Origin: Sternotherus odoratus
Taxonomy: Eukaryota; Chordata; Testudines; Kinosternidae
Direction: 5' to 3'
Length of the DNA: 64,000 nt
Assembly: GCA_032164245.1 (NCBI GenBank)
Contig: JAVMKO010000006.1
Coordinates: 7,703,001-7,767,000 of the forward strand
The notes under the pieces were generated by a model. That model searched no databases. It worked only from the letters and a program-made list of their open reading frames with translations, and was not told the DNA's origin. The number at the start of each line of letters is the position of its first letter. The first letter of the stretch is position 1. Shown piece by piece: positions 28,088 through 40,600 of the stretch. The position numbers and the translations under genes were made by a program.

Positions 28088-28191
28088 ATGGCCGCCGTGT
28101 TCCTGGTGACGCTCTACGAGTACTCCCCGCTCTTCTACATCGCTGTGGTGTTTGTCTGCTTCCTGGTCACCAGCGGCCTGGTGCTGGGCTG
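28088..28191 (+). CDS. CGRRF1: CGRRF1 coding exon 1
   Basis: 104 nt, residues 1-34 plus two bases of Trp35; begins MAAVFLVTLYEYSPLFYIAV. The donor is GTGAGC. Without splicing the frame reads TGG TGA, an immediate stop. The start lies in a GC-rich context with no upstream in-frame alternative that extends family homology. Confidence 0.95.
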
Positions 28192-31100
28192 GTGAGCGCG
28201 AGGCCGGGGGGGGGGCGGGGCCGGGGATCGAGCGCGGGGCCCCGGGGGGCGGGGCTGGTGAGCAGCGGGGGCGGGGCTGGTGAGCGCGAGGCCCGGGGGG
28301 CGGGGCCGTTGAGCGCCGGGGATCGAGCGCGGGGCCCGGGGGGGGGGGCTGGTGAGCGAGGGGGCGGAGCCCGGGCCGGTGAGCAGCGGGGGGCGGGGCT
28401 GGTGAGCGCGGCGCCCGGGTTCGGGGCGGGGCCGGTGAGCTCCTGGATCGGGGGAGGGGCTGGTGAGCGAGGGGCCCAGGATCGGGCCGGGGGTGGGGTG
28501 GCTGGTGAGCGCGGGGCCCGGCGCCGGCTAGGGGCGGGGGGGGGGGGGAATGGGGCTGGGCATCGCGGGAGCTGTACGGGGCAGTTTGGCGGTGGCCTGA
28601 GCTCGTGGCTGGGGGCTAAGGGGTCGCTGGACACTGGCCGGTTGTTCTGAGGGTGAAGCTGGGTGGGAGGTGGATGTTCAGGTGGAGGCAACCAGATGCC
28701 CGCTGATTGTGGAGGGGGGGGGTCCGCTGATTGTGGAGGGGGGGGGTCCGCTGATTGTGGAGGGGGGGGGTCCGCTGATTGTGGAGGGGGGGGGGTCCCC
28801 TGTCAGAGACACCCCGCCTGTCTGCTTGGGAAAGCTTCCGCAGCAGTTACTGTCAACTTCTTTCAGAAGCAGATACCACTGTTCCCATAGAGATGGGCAA
28901 CGCCTGCTTGACCGCTCTGGCCATCTCTCTGCCAAGGCAGGATTACTTCCTACAGTTCACAGCAATAAATGCGGGTCTGAACCGAGGGGTAGCCTGGCAT
29001 GCGATGCAGTTGCAGCTAATGAGGAATGTGGGCATTCCTGCAAAGCCCATTCCCTGATACTCAGTCAAAAGCGTCTAGGTGGCTGTTGTCTGGAAGGCCA
29101 GGTTTGCATAGGAAATGTCAGGTCAGGAAATTAACTCAACATAGATCCTGCCTCTTTATTGAATTAGCATTGATACCTGTAACACTGAGTCTCAATATTT
29201 TCCTCATCCTTCGAAACCAGTTACTCTGGGTATTGGTATTTTTGATAGCTTATAAATATTCGGCTTTTTCTTTAATGTAATGTCCTTTCGATGTTATCAC
29301 CTCTTATTTAGCAGTCACTAGCTTAAATAAACTTGTAGCATCAATTCCTTTGAGTATTATGCAAAGTTACCTCTTGATTTCTTTTCCAATGATTAGAAAC
29401 ATAAGCTTTTTTGTATAACTGCAATGCTCGAGTATGTTTTTGGATCAAATACAGTTCTTATTTTTGCTTAGCTCCCCTTATGTTATACTGGTGTAAATGA
29501 ACGCAGAATTAGATCCTTCCTTGCTTGCTAGTCACCACTCCAACCTTACTGCGCATCAAAGAATCTCCACAGCAGAGACACTCCATAAATGTACCGAGTG
29601 TGGAAAAAGCTGTCATGGGAACTCTGTTTTCTTCCTTGTGGAGTCCCTGCCTCATGGATCATACCAATGTTCTAAATGTAACCTGTATTGGGACAGAAGA
29701 AGAGATTGATTAAAGGGACAACATTTCTCTAATTAAGTTCTATCCCACAAGCACCACTCTCATTCCCCAGTTGTTCCTCAGATCTCCTTTAATGGAAGAT
29801 GCTGGGTGCTCAGCACTTCTGAAAATCAGGCTCCTTATTTAGGTGTGTGAATAATGGGGCCTAATTTTAGGAAAGCCTTATCTTAATTGCATAGATTATA
29901 ACATTTCTGTCACCTTAGTAAACATCACAGAATCCACTTTGAGTATAAATCCGTGGTGGTTCTTCCCTTGGGCCATTGCATCATCTGAAGAATACCTGAT
30001 GGAAGCCAGGCATTGTGTGTGAATGAGAGGTAGAATACAATTAAGGTGGTGTTTCCTTTTTAACATTCTCCTTCTCTCCCTCCTCAAACATTAACCTTAG
30101 AACACTGTTGTCTGCTTCTCCCCTCTTGCACATTTTTGCTCCCTCCATTTTTAATATTTCTATAAAAACAGAAGAACCCACAATAGCTAATCACTGCTTA
30201 AACAATTCCTCTGTGTGTATGTGTGTGCGTGTGTGGAAACATGCCTGCATATATATGTAAGGGGATTTTATGAGTTGCTGTGCTCCTATGAGCAGCTAAT
30301 CATCAACAGAAGCCCTTACGCAGTCTTCCTCTGCTTTGACTGCAGTGGGTTTCAATGGCCTGGATTCTTAGCTACTAACTGGTGGTGCTTCCACCTGTCC
30401 ATTTACAGTAATCAGGAATCTTATCTTACCTCCCAATGTCATTTTGATTATTCCTCTTCACCCAGTACTTAATAGCTATGACTAGCTTGATACCATAGAC
30501 ATATATTCTTCTGACACTTCTCTAATGGATGAACCAACAATCAAGCTACACTTTATCTATAAGGGGAAATATAGAGGAAACATAAAAGGAAGAGGAAGAC
30601 TGATTTGGACTGGGTACATCTGTAATCCCATACAACCCCAAGTAACACTATCCCCAGGATGGATTTCCATGGATTCACAAGTCTGCTTTACTCCATACTA
30701 GTAGGTTCTGTAAGGTGGAGGAACCACATATCTTAATGAGTCATTCTAGGCCTGAAGGTGCTTGAGTGTGGGGAGGTGATGAGGATGCCGATTTGCCTAT
30801 GGGGCTGGCCTCTTTTTGGCAGCAACAATTATTCATTGTGAAAAAAGTCTCCACAACATACTTGTTATGCAGATTTTTGACTCCTGAATTTTCACATGGC
30901 TTCAGTCTAGTGTGTCACACAAGCAGTATTATAAGGCTTATATTTTTGAAGATTGGGGGACAGACCCTTAGCCTATATAAATTGATGTGGCTCCATTGAT
31001 TTGAATGGAGCTACATCAGTTTCCACATGTTAAGGATCTGGCCCCTGATAATTAGAATGTCATATTCTAAACTTGATTTCACTCTCCTTACAGTGTTACT

Positions 31101-34100
31101 ATAACTTTGAATTTAGTATCCATAAGGCTCTTCATTTTCAGTTTTTACTTTTTTTTTTTTAACTGAACGATTCCCTGGTTTTACGGAAGCCATTATTAGG
31201 TTTTTACTACTGCCTGAATTTTGGAAATGCCAGAACTCCCAGGACTGTGGAACAGGTAAGGGAAGTGAGGACGCCATCTTCTCACACTGTCTCCTGCACC
31301 TATTCCACTTCTGCACCCACTTCAGAAGTAGAGATGGTGTCACAGTAACATGGACCAGAGTGGGAAGACTGGTCAGGAGTACTGGAATGACTTAAGCACT
31401 AGTGTATATACTGTTGTCAAATCCCCCGCTGACCCCATATTTATCCATGGGGGGGGGGATAGCAGGGGAGGGGCCAGGGATAGTCTCCCCCGGCCAAGAG
31501 CTCAGGGGCGAGGCAGGAGTGTCCTGCAGACCGTAGTTTGCCCACCCCTGCTTTAGCCTCTCAAAAAGCTCTATACCAGAGACTTGTTTTCCCATGTCTA
31601 CTTGTCCTGGTGAATATCTTATTGCTATTGACCAATGAAAAATGCTTCCAAAGAACAACGCTTTTTGCCTTTGGAATCAACCAGGTGGCATAAAACAGCA
31701 GGCATATTAAAAAAAACAATCATTGGGGAGATTACCTGCAAAATAATAAATCCACCCCACTCAGGGTCAGAACTGCAACAAATGTAAATCAGTAGAATAG
31801 CAATGAAGTCTGTACAGCTCTACTGATTGAGGATCTAGCCCTTTTTGCACAAGTTGAACCCTGCTGAACTACCAGTTTACTCAGTATACTATAGAAAAAG
31901 TGTGAACGTTGACAACAAATTGCAGTTAAATGTAAGCTTGGTTGACAAGTATTGTCATCTCCTATTTTGATTAAGGTTATGAGAGAGCATTTTTATTTAA
32001 AAGATGAATGTGTATCGATTTTTCCAGCCTACTAGCCCTCCCTTCTGTGAATATGTGCAGTCCTGATATGCAGGCTAAAGAAGCCAACGGTTGTGGGAAC
32101 CCTTTGTTAAGCTACTGGGAACATATCGCTTCTACCAAAAACAATCTTGAGGTTGTTTTTTCTTCTTAAAGAGACACTGTCAACCTGAAAATCACACTTC
32201 TGTCTGATGTCTTACTTGCTATTGTTACAAGTAACACCATATGTTTTATAAAATGCCAACAGACTAGAGGAAAAACAAATCTCATATTAGTTGTCCATTT
32301 GCCATCACTTTGTGTATAGTTCTGCTTCCCCTGAATATTTTTGTGGTTCTTTCACACAGCAACAGAGGAGGGCAATGTTTTTAAAAATAGGACAAATTGG
32401 TTGTGAAGCCACAAAAATTCAGACAGGCTCACAGACCGACATTGTAGCTGAAACCTTTTTTTATCACTTTTTAAAACAGACTAGATTTAAACTGACAATG
32501 TCCCTTTAGGCTTGAGTTGCTTGTATGAGACCCATCTCACTGTGATAGCAAACTGTTCTATTTAATGGAAACAATAAATCTGAGGAAGTTCATACATTTC
32601 ATGCCATCCTTATCAGGAAGTTTGTTATGAAGAATCAGGTAGAGCATCCTGAAGAATTCCCCAGGGTGTAATATGCTGATGACTGAGTGAACCGCCATTG
32701 TAAACCCTTTAAAAGGGCCATCACTTCAACTTTACAGCTTGCTGTGGCGAATGTACTAAGTCATAAATGTTAATGGTGCAGCCGGAGCCAATAACTGACA
32801 TTATATAAAATAAGGTGACCAAAAAAACCCCTTCAAGCTATGTCTGCTGCCTCCTTTATATAAAATCTAGAATAGATTAATATAGAAACAAAATCTCTCC
32901 TGTTCAGTCCCTAAAATTGTCTTCTGAATTAGCATAATGTTTCCAGGACAACCTGCCCAGTCACTTCTAAAGGTGAATTTATCTCTGTCTGAAAACAGAA
33001 ATGAGTGTATCACTTGATCTTGTATTGTGTTCATCACGGCTTTCTGTTGCTGGTGCATTTTAAAAGCTGCAGGCAAAGAATATGAAAATCCTGCATTTTG
33101 TATTTGGTAGATAGGATCCTCCTGCAGTATTCCCTCTTAGTCAGGTTGAATAGCATGCTTGATGGTGCCTGTGAGTAAAGATAGGTAGGGAGCTGTGATT
33201 TAAAAAAAATGGTGGCCAAGGATCCTGACTGATACAAATGACCTCACTTGGGCTGGTATTCTATGCTCAGTCTTGAGGACCTGATCCAAACCCTATTGAA
33301 ATCAATTGGAGCCTCGCTATTGACTTCTTTGGGCCTTGATTCTGGGCTTGAAGCAGAAACTGAAGTCCCTGGCTCAAAAAAACCCTTTATAGTCAAATGT
33401 TAAACCTGAATCTTGCGGTCCTCATGAACACAAATCCCAGCGGCTATAACAAAAGCTATACGAATTCAAGAGCTGCAGGATCAGGCTCTAATTTCTTTTT
33501 ACTGCTGAAAGTACACAATGCAGCAGGTTTGTCCCAAGACTGAAAGCAACTTCACTTGCCCCTGACCAGCAACTACTGTAGATCTGGTTTTAGGACACTT
33601 TAGTCATAACTTTACCACTAGAGGGCACTAATTATCTGCATTACTTTAGCTCTGCAAAACGTTGCAAAACTCCCCTCAAAAGTTTGTCTATAACAGGATT
33701 CAAAAAGATCTAGATAAATTCATGGAGGATAGATCCATCAATGGCTATTAGTCAGGTGGTGTCCCTAGCTTCTCTTTGCCAGAAGCTGGAAATGGGCAAG
33801 AGAGTGATGCAATCAAGTGATCTCTGTTCTGTTCATTCCCTCTGAAGCACCTAGCGTTGGCCCCTGTCAGAAGACAGGATATTGGGCTTGATGGACCTTT
33901 GATCTGACCCAGTATGGCTGTTCTTATGTTCTTACTAGTGTTAAAGATCCCCACGTTTATTACCGTAAAGCACTGTATTACTGTAAAGTCCTGAATTGTG
34001 TGGATCCAGTTTTTGATTGACAGTATATATACTATGCATGCATCCTAGCAAATATTCTGTAATTCCAAGATGTAGTTCTATTTGTTGTGTTGCTTGTTAT

Positions 34101-37100
34101 TTAGATCTGAGAGGCAGTTCAAATATATTAGCACTAACTCATGCCCACTTATGAATCTAGTCGTTCCATGTTGCTTAGGTTTGGTTGGGATGTTCCTGTG
34201 ATCCTGAGAAATTCTGAAGAAATAGAATCCAGCATAAGAGTATCCAAAAAGCAGATGAGACAAGTGAAGAATCCTTTTGGCTTAGAAATTCTGCATCCTG
34301 CTGCAGTTTCCATAACAAGTCAGTGGATTTTTTTGGGTTAGGTTTTATTCAGTGTCCTATCCCCACCTATAGCTCCCAGCCCTTACTTTCATGACCATAG
34401 CATGTTCCCTTACACAGTCACCATAGAAATAGCTGGATTGGTGCAGTTTACCAAAACGTTGTGTGTTTTAAAGTGACACTGTCAATATTGTGGGGCTCAA
34501 AAATTAGATTTTTTTGAGGGATATTTATTTTATTAATAAAACCTGCTCTAGCAACGAATATTTTCAGTGATAAAAGCAAATGCAGATAAAATACTGGACA
34601 CAACTTCACTCATTGTGAAATCCATCTCACCCACTTCAAAGCTAAATGATTGGGCCCCAGGTGGGTGAATTGCAGAGAGGCAGGAGACCTGTGCCCTTCT
34701 GCACCAATCAGGAACAGTGAGCTCAGCTCATGAGCAGCTTTCCACAGCTGCTATTGCAGCTTATGGGCTGATATAGGAGCCCCTTCATGCCCCTTGCACA
34801 AAGTGTTGGGGCTGATGGATCTATGTAAATGCAATGCCAGGTCCTGGCCCACTCTCCCTTACTCCCAATCTCCTCCCAGAATGGCCTTTCGTATGGCTGT
34901 CCACACCAGCCAAAAGGGAAAGAGATTTGCATGTGCTTGTGATGTAAACCTAAGCGGCAGCTTGCAATTTGTTTGTGGTTGTTTTAAAGTGCTGCTTTGT
35001 TCAAACACCCAGTCCATTCCAGGGCCTCCGCAGAATTCAGGAGAGCCTCCCCCAGCCTGTGTCAAAGTCGGGCAGCAAACCTGTAAAACCTTCCTGTATG
35101 CAGATAAAAAGTACTGCATTAATGAAATCTCTTATTACAGGGGCCAGAATTTCCAGAAGCACTGACAACTCCCATTTAGGCACCAAAATACTTGATCAGA
35201 GTTTCACTGGCTGCTTCTCTAAATCTGACCATTATTTGCTGCTTAAGTGGGAGCTGAGTTCCCCTGAAAACCTGTCCCAAGCGGTGGGTGCTGAGTTCTT
35301 GAAAGTGTGGCCTACGCCTCTTTTTAAAATCTGTCCCTAATGACTAAGTATTTCTGTCTACTGCACTGATAACTGGTGGGGAAAGAAACATGGCACATAG
35401 TGTGTAGACGCAATAGGGCCTGATTCTTCCATAGAGGAGAGGAGCATGCTAGGATGTGAGTCTAGTTAAATATCATTTTGAAATGGCATAGTCTGTGGGG
35501 TAGGAGTCGTACTCAGCCCCCTAAGAGAGCTGGTACATATAATACCGTCAGCAGTAAACTTTGCCCTGCACGAGGGTACATGGAGCAGCAAAAGGCACTT
35601 TATGGCCTTCCCCTTTCAAGTGAATTAAATCCACTCTAAGGCCAGGTCTACACTAGCGGGGGTGGAGGGGTCTTTGACCTAAAATATGCAACTTCAGCTA
35701 CGTGAGTTGCATATTTTGACCTAAGGTGCGCTGAAGTTGGCGCACCTTAGGTCAATTTACCTGTTGTCCTCACTGTGGCAGCGGGCTCCCCCGTCGACTC
35801 CGCTTACTCCTCTGGGTGAGCTGGAGTAACGGAGTCGACAGGGAGCGCCTATGGGGATCGATTTATCGTGTCTAGATGAGACGCGAAAAATCGATCCCCA
35901 ATAGATCGATCAGTAGCCGCCGATGCGGTGGGTAGTGAAAACAAGCCCCAAATTAAAAAAAAATATCTGAGTACTGGCATTGCTTTCCCTCTGCTGCCTT
36001 TAAGGAATTACATACAGCTGGTGAATTCAGGATTCCTATATACTAGTGAGCTTCTGAAGCTTGCATTGTGTAGGATACATTTTCTTTTCATGGACTTACA
36101 TGTTGTTCTCTAAGGGGGTATAACACTGAAACCTGATTGTCTGGAAGACTGTATCCTTACATGCTACTGGGGCTGCAGTGTTCAAAAACTACATGAAGCT
36201 TTGCAGAAACACATATATTGCTTCAGAATAAATACTCCGCAGGCACTAGAAGATGCTCTCTACAGTGAATACATCTATCGACAGCAGTATTTGTATCCTT
36301 TTCCTTAAAAATTTTTTTTTGATAAACTATGCTAATTTTCTGGCACAATGAGAATTGAGCCTCGTGAGCAGTCTGCAGTTTTTGGCACAGTGTATTTATG
36401 AATGAATAAGATTGAGAATACTCTTAATGCAAGTGCCACATTTGTCTTCAGTTGCAGTGACATTGATTGTTTTCCTTTACACAAATCAAGCATTAAAAAA
36501 ACCGACAAGGAAGAAAAACACTGTCAGTTGCCAGAAGATGCTCAAATTGCAGGCTTTGGCCCCGTGCCTAGATCCCGTTACCCACTGGTAGCTTTGTTGA
36601 CTTTAGCTGATGAAGACGACCGAGAAATATACGACATTGTGAGTAATATTAGAATGTACAGCAGGGCATTGTCCTGAGGTGTTTGGAGGCTTCAGAATGT
36701 ACATTAAGACTGAGCAGAAAGACTGGCGTACTCGTCTCATATTAGCTGAAAACAGAAGCTAGCCCTCACCTCTGAAGCAAGAGGTTCCCCCAAAAACATT
36801 TTCACAGAGGAATTGATTCTAGTTCCTGACTGTCCAATGTGCAATATGTGTATTTATCCAGCGTCTTTCTGAGTTAAAATGTTATATTTTGTTCCAATAG
36901 CTTTAGGTGCATGAACACTAATGTATATTGAGGCATACACATTTGAAAGCAAACTCCCCAGTACACTTAACCTTAACCACATACTAATATAGAAATCAGT
37001 CATGGCCAAAATAATACCCAGGAGAACTTACGTATTACCTTTTCCAACCATTCCTGTCCCTCAGCTTCCTACCACCACACCATAGAGGCTTCAAAAGAAG

Positions 37101-37600
37101 AATGTATCCATCTCCTCCGAGTATGCTTAAAATTCAGTTCAGCTTGTTAAATCTACATTTTCTCTTTATTAAACTTACAAAAAGGTTTCTTAAATTAACA
37201 TGGGAAAAATGGATTGTTTAACATGATATTTTTTGTCTTACCGGGGGGAAAACACACTTTATTTTAGTTCGTTCTTTTTTTTTTGTAGAAGTTTTTCTTC
37301 TTGATTCTTGTTATTGTCAAACACCCTTCAATTGGCCAAAGCAGCAAAAGCAGAATCCACTTGTACATTAAAAGCAGAAACCAATTCTAGACTTTTTCAT
37401 GGCCCAAATGGAAGGATTGAAACTAGCTTTGTTACAAAACTTCAAAAATATAACCTCTAACTGAAAATGGTAAATGCTGAAGAATATTTCAGCAAAATCA
37501 TTTTTGATATGTAAAAATCTTAAGGAAACAATTTTATATTTAAGTCTTACAGTACATCTAAAGTAAATCTCTGGTATATTCCCCTGCAAACTCATGCTTG

Positions 37601-37633
<33 letters not shown>

Positions 37634-40600
37634 GACACAACTATTGTTGGTACATAAATAATGTGTATGTTTTTATTGAGAATGGGATTGTAGGAATCAT
37701 GAGTTTTCATGCATCAAAGGTCTCATCTATGTGGAGAAAATGAAATATATTTATCAGAAATGTCAGCTAACACATTTAAAATATGTTTATTATTTAAAAG
37801 ACCACCAAATGTTTAAAAGTCCACCAAAGACCACAGTTGGTTGACCATGACCTGACCCCAATTTTAAATGTCACTGATATTGTCTTCAATAGTTAATTTA
37901 TAATAGGTAGTGTTAATTTAAACACATTAGTTAATATGTTCTTACTGTAGACAAGATCCAAGAGGGAGAATCCTATATAACGATGATACCGCTGGTCATT
38001 CCTGTGTTGTTTCACTTTATTACTCACCAAGGCCTGGTGCATAGCAATGGCTGAAATTCATAGAATCATAGTCAGGAAGGAGGTCTCGTGGGGTCATCTA
38101 GTCTAGTCCCCTGCACTCATGGTAGTACTAAGTGTTTTCTAGATCATCCCTGAGAGGTGGTTGTCTAATATACTCTTAAAAATCCATGGGACAGCGGTAG
38201 ATTTTTAATTGCAGTGTATATATCCTCACAGAGGGTTTGCAAACTATTTTAAGGGATACTAACCAATATATTCTACTGTTTTATTATATATTTTTTCTTG
38301 TGAACTAAAAGATAGCTTTGGGAGTTTTGATAATGCAGCTGTAGACCAGGTCCCATTTATTAAGCGGGGATCTATGTAATTATCATTGCTTACTGCAAAT
38401 CAACACAGTGTAATTCCACTAGTTGAACTGGGGCTGTTGGCTTTTAAATTCTTGTTATCTGATACCAAATCTGTCATTCTGAGTATTAGGGGCAGCTTGA
38501 TGCCAAAACTAAACAAATGGACCTCTAGTAAGCTGTAAAATATACTCTAATTAAAAAATGAGGCTCTAATTAGTCCTGGGGGATAGTAAAGGTGATTAGT
38601 ATAAACACATATGTTTAATTCATTTAATCTCTGCATGCTTTATATTTTCATTAGCTAACTAGAGATATCCTAAGTGCATGTCTGATCCAAGCTTGTTAAA
38701 TAACTTCAAACAAAAAACATCTTACGAATTCCTTTTTCTTCTGGGAGCCTTGGAATATGCAATAATATTGGGCTTCTTTCTCATCTTTACAATCCATTAT
38801 GGTTGATTGGTTGTTTTCTTGGTTTAAAAACAATACATAAGCATAAAATATTATTATTGTAAGCAAAGTGACTCTAAAAATCAGTCTCTGGTTCCATATC
38901 CTGTCCTTCTCAGTGACTTTTATGTCCTGTATTTGCTCTGTTTACAGGCTGAATGATGATACCTCTAAATGCCATCTGGAATCTGAAAACCAACCTCTTG
39001 AGTGTTTTGTGGTAGCAAAGAGAACACAAATAGGAAAGTTACAGTGGAGGTGGTCTCCCTTTACATCATCAGTAACAGACATTCTGCAGTCAGAACGTAG
39101 CTGATAAGATTACTGCTATTGTCCAAGGCAGGATAGAATCCAGCCACAGAAGAGCAAGTCGTATTGGACTTGTACTATATATGGTTCTTTAAGGCCAGAT
39201 TGTGATTGGTTTTTACTGGAGTTTCCCTCCCTCACCCCTTCTTTGTGTGCCCCTCTGCAAGAGCCAGTCACAATTTCAGTCATGCTCTCTCTGGATGAAA
39301 TTCATTGCTGTGCAGAGGTCCAAGATAAGGCACAGTAATGTATTATCATAGCACCTAGGAGCTCTAGTCATGGACCCCATTATGCTAGGTGCTATACAAA
39401 CACAGAACTTAAAGACAGCCTCTGTCCCAAAGAGGTTACAATCATCACTTAAGTCCCCAGTTAAGCAAGGTGTTTAAGCATTTGCCTACCTTTGACCACA
39501 TGTGCTTAAGTGTTTCTGATTGGGACAAGTCCATTAGCTGGGAGCAGTAGTAGGATAGTCTTCACTGTGGATTAGCCACAGAAGAAGTTACGCAGCACAG
39601 AGTGGCTGTAGAATCTGACATTTGGATTGGTCTGTTCGATCACATGTTCAAGAGCTATGTGGGACAGTACCATAAGCAACCCTTAGAAACAAGACAAACA
39701 GTTAAATGGGCTATGAAGAGACAAACTGAACCATATACTTGTTTTACCTTGTCTAATCTCTTAATAGCCTCCCTGTTGTTTGTATGTGATTTGCATGTCA
39801 CAGCAAGTATGTAAATCAACAAGTCCTACACATGGAAGGGGAGAGTGCTAAATAAAACTTTTGTTTTTAGATTTCAATGGTGTCCGTAATTCATATTCCC
39901 GATGAGAGTTACAGACTTTCCTGCAGAATATTATATCAATATCTTCTTCTGGCCCAAGGTCAATTTCATGACCTGAAGGTAAGCTGTGTTCTGAATCTTA
40001 CTTCACTTTGACTGCAACATTCATTTAATTTGTGTAGACTACAGTTACCCTAAATTGGTACAGAATCTGGCTTTTTCAGTCTGTTGTCATGCAAGGAACT
40101 GGATGATGGTTAAATTGATCTTGTCACTAAATTAGTTCCATGCAGACTTACAATGCAGCCTACTTCCCTATCTGAAAATGTCTGAACTCTCGTACAGAAA
40201 TTCCTCATTTTTATATATTTCAATTCAAGGCAACCCCAGGCCCTCCTGATATAATCAAAGTGGTAGTGTAATGGGTTGGGACTCACCACCACAGCGCCTC
40301 CTGGTGGATAGTCCGGGAAATAGCTCAGTTTGGTTGCAGAGCACCCTCTGAAGAGCTTGCAATCTAGATAAAATGAGGCAGGAAAGCACAAGAGATGATA
40401 AAATATGGTGGATTTGAAGGCAGAGAGAGAGAGAGTATGTACTTGGTAGAAGAAGTTAGGGACGTAACTCCAGGCATAAGGAGCAGCATGCTAGAAAGTA
40501 CAAAGCTTTGACCAGAACCTCATCCATTGTAAACCTGTGCAGCTCCACTGAAGTCAGTGAACTACACTGATTTGTGGCAGCTGGGGATCTGGTCCCTCAT

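Larger units (their letters stand above)
28801..34178 (+). other. Rest of CGRRF1 intron 1
   Basis: Mostly unique AT-rich sequence. It holds a zinc-finger gene fragment (about 29509-29700), a hAT-like fragment (about 31440-31556) and a CR1 3' end (about 33690-33935). No further exon was recognised. Confidence 0.6.
36639..39870 (+). other. CGRRF1 intron 4
   Basis: 3.2 kb. A T25 run at 37601-37625, a CR1-like fragment (38041-38250) and a CORE-SINE-like fragment (39325-39470). No exon seen. Confidence 0.7.

Noticed and set aside
27958..28650. 230-codon frame overlapping CGRRF1 exon 1
   Set aside because: It is in another frame than MAAVFLV.. and consists of translated G-rich minisatellite.
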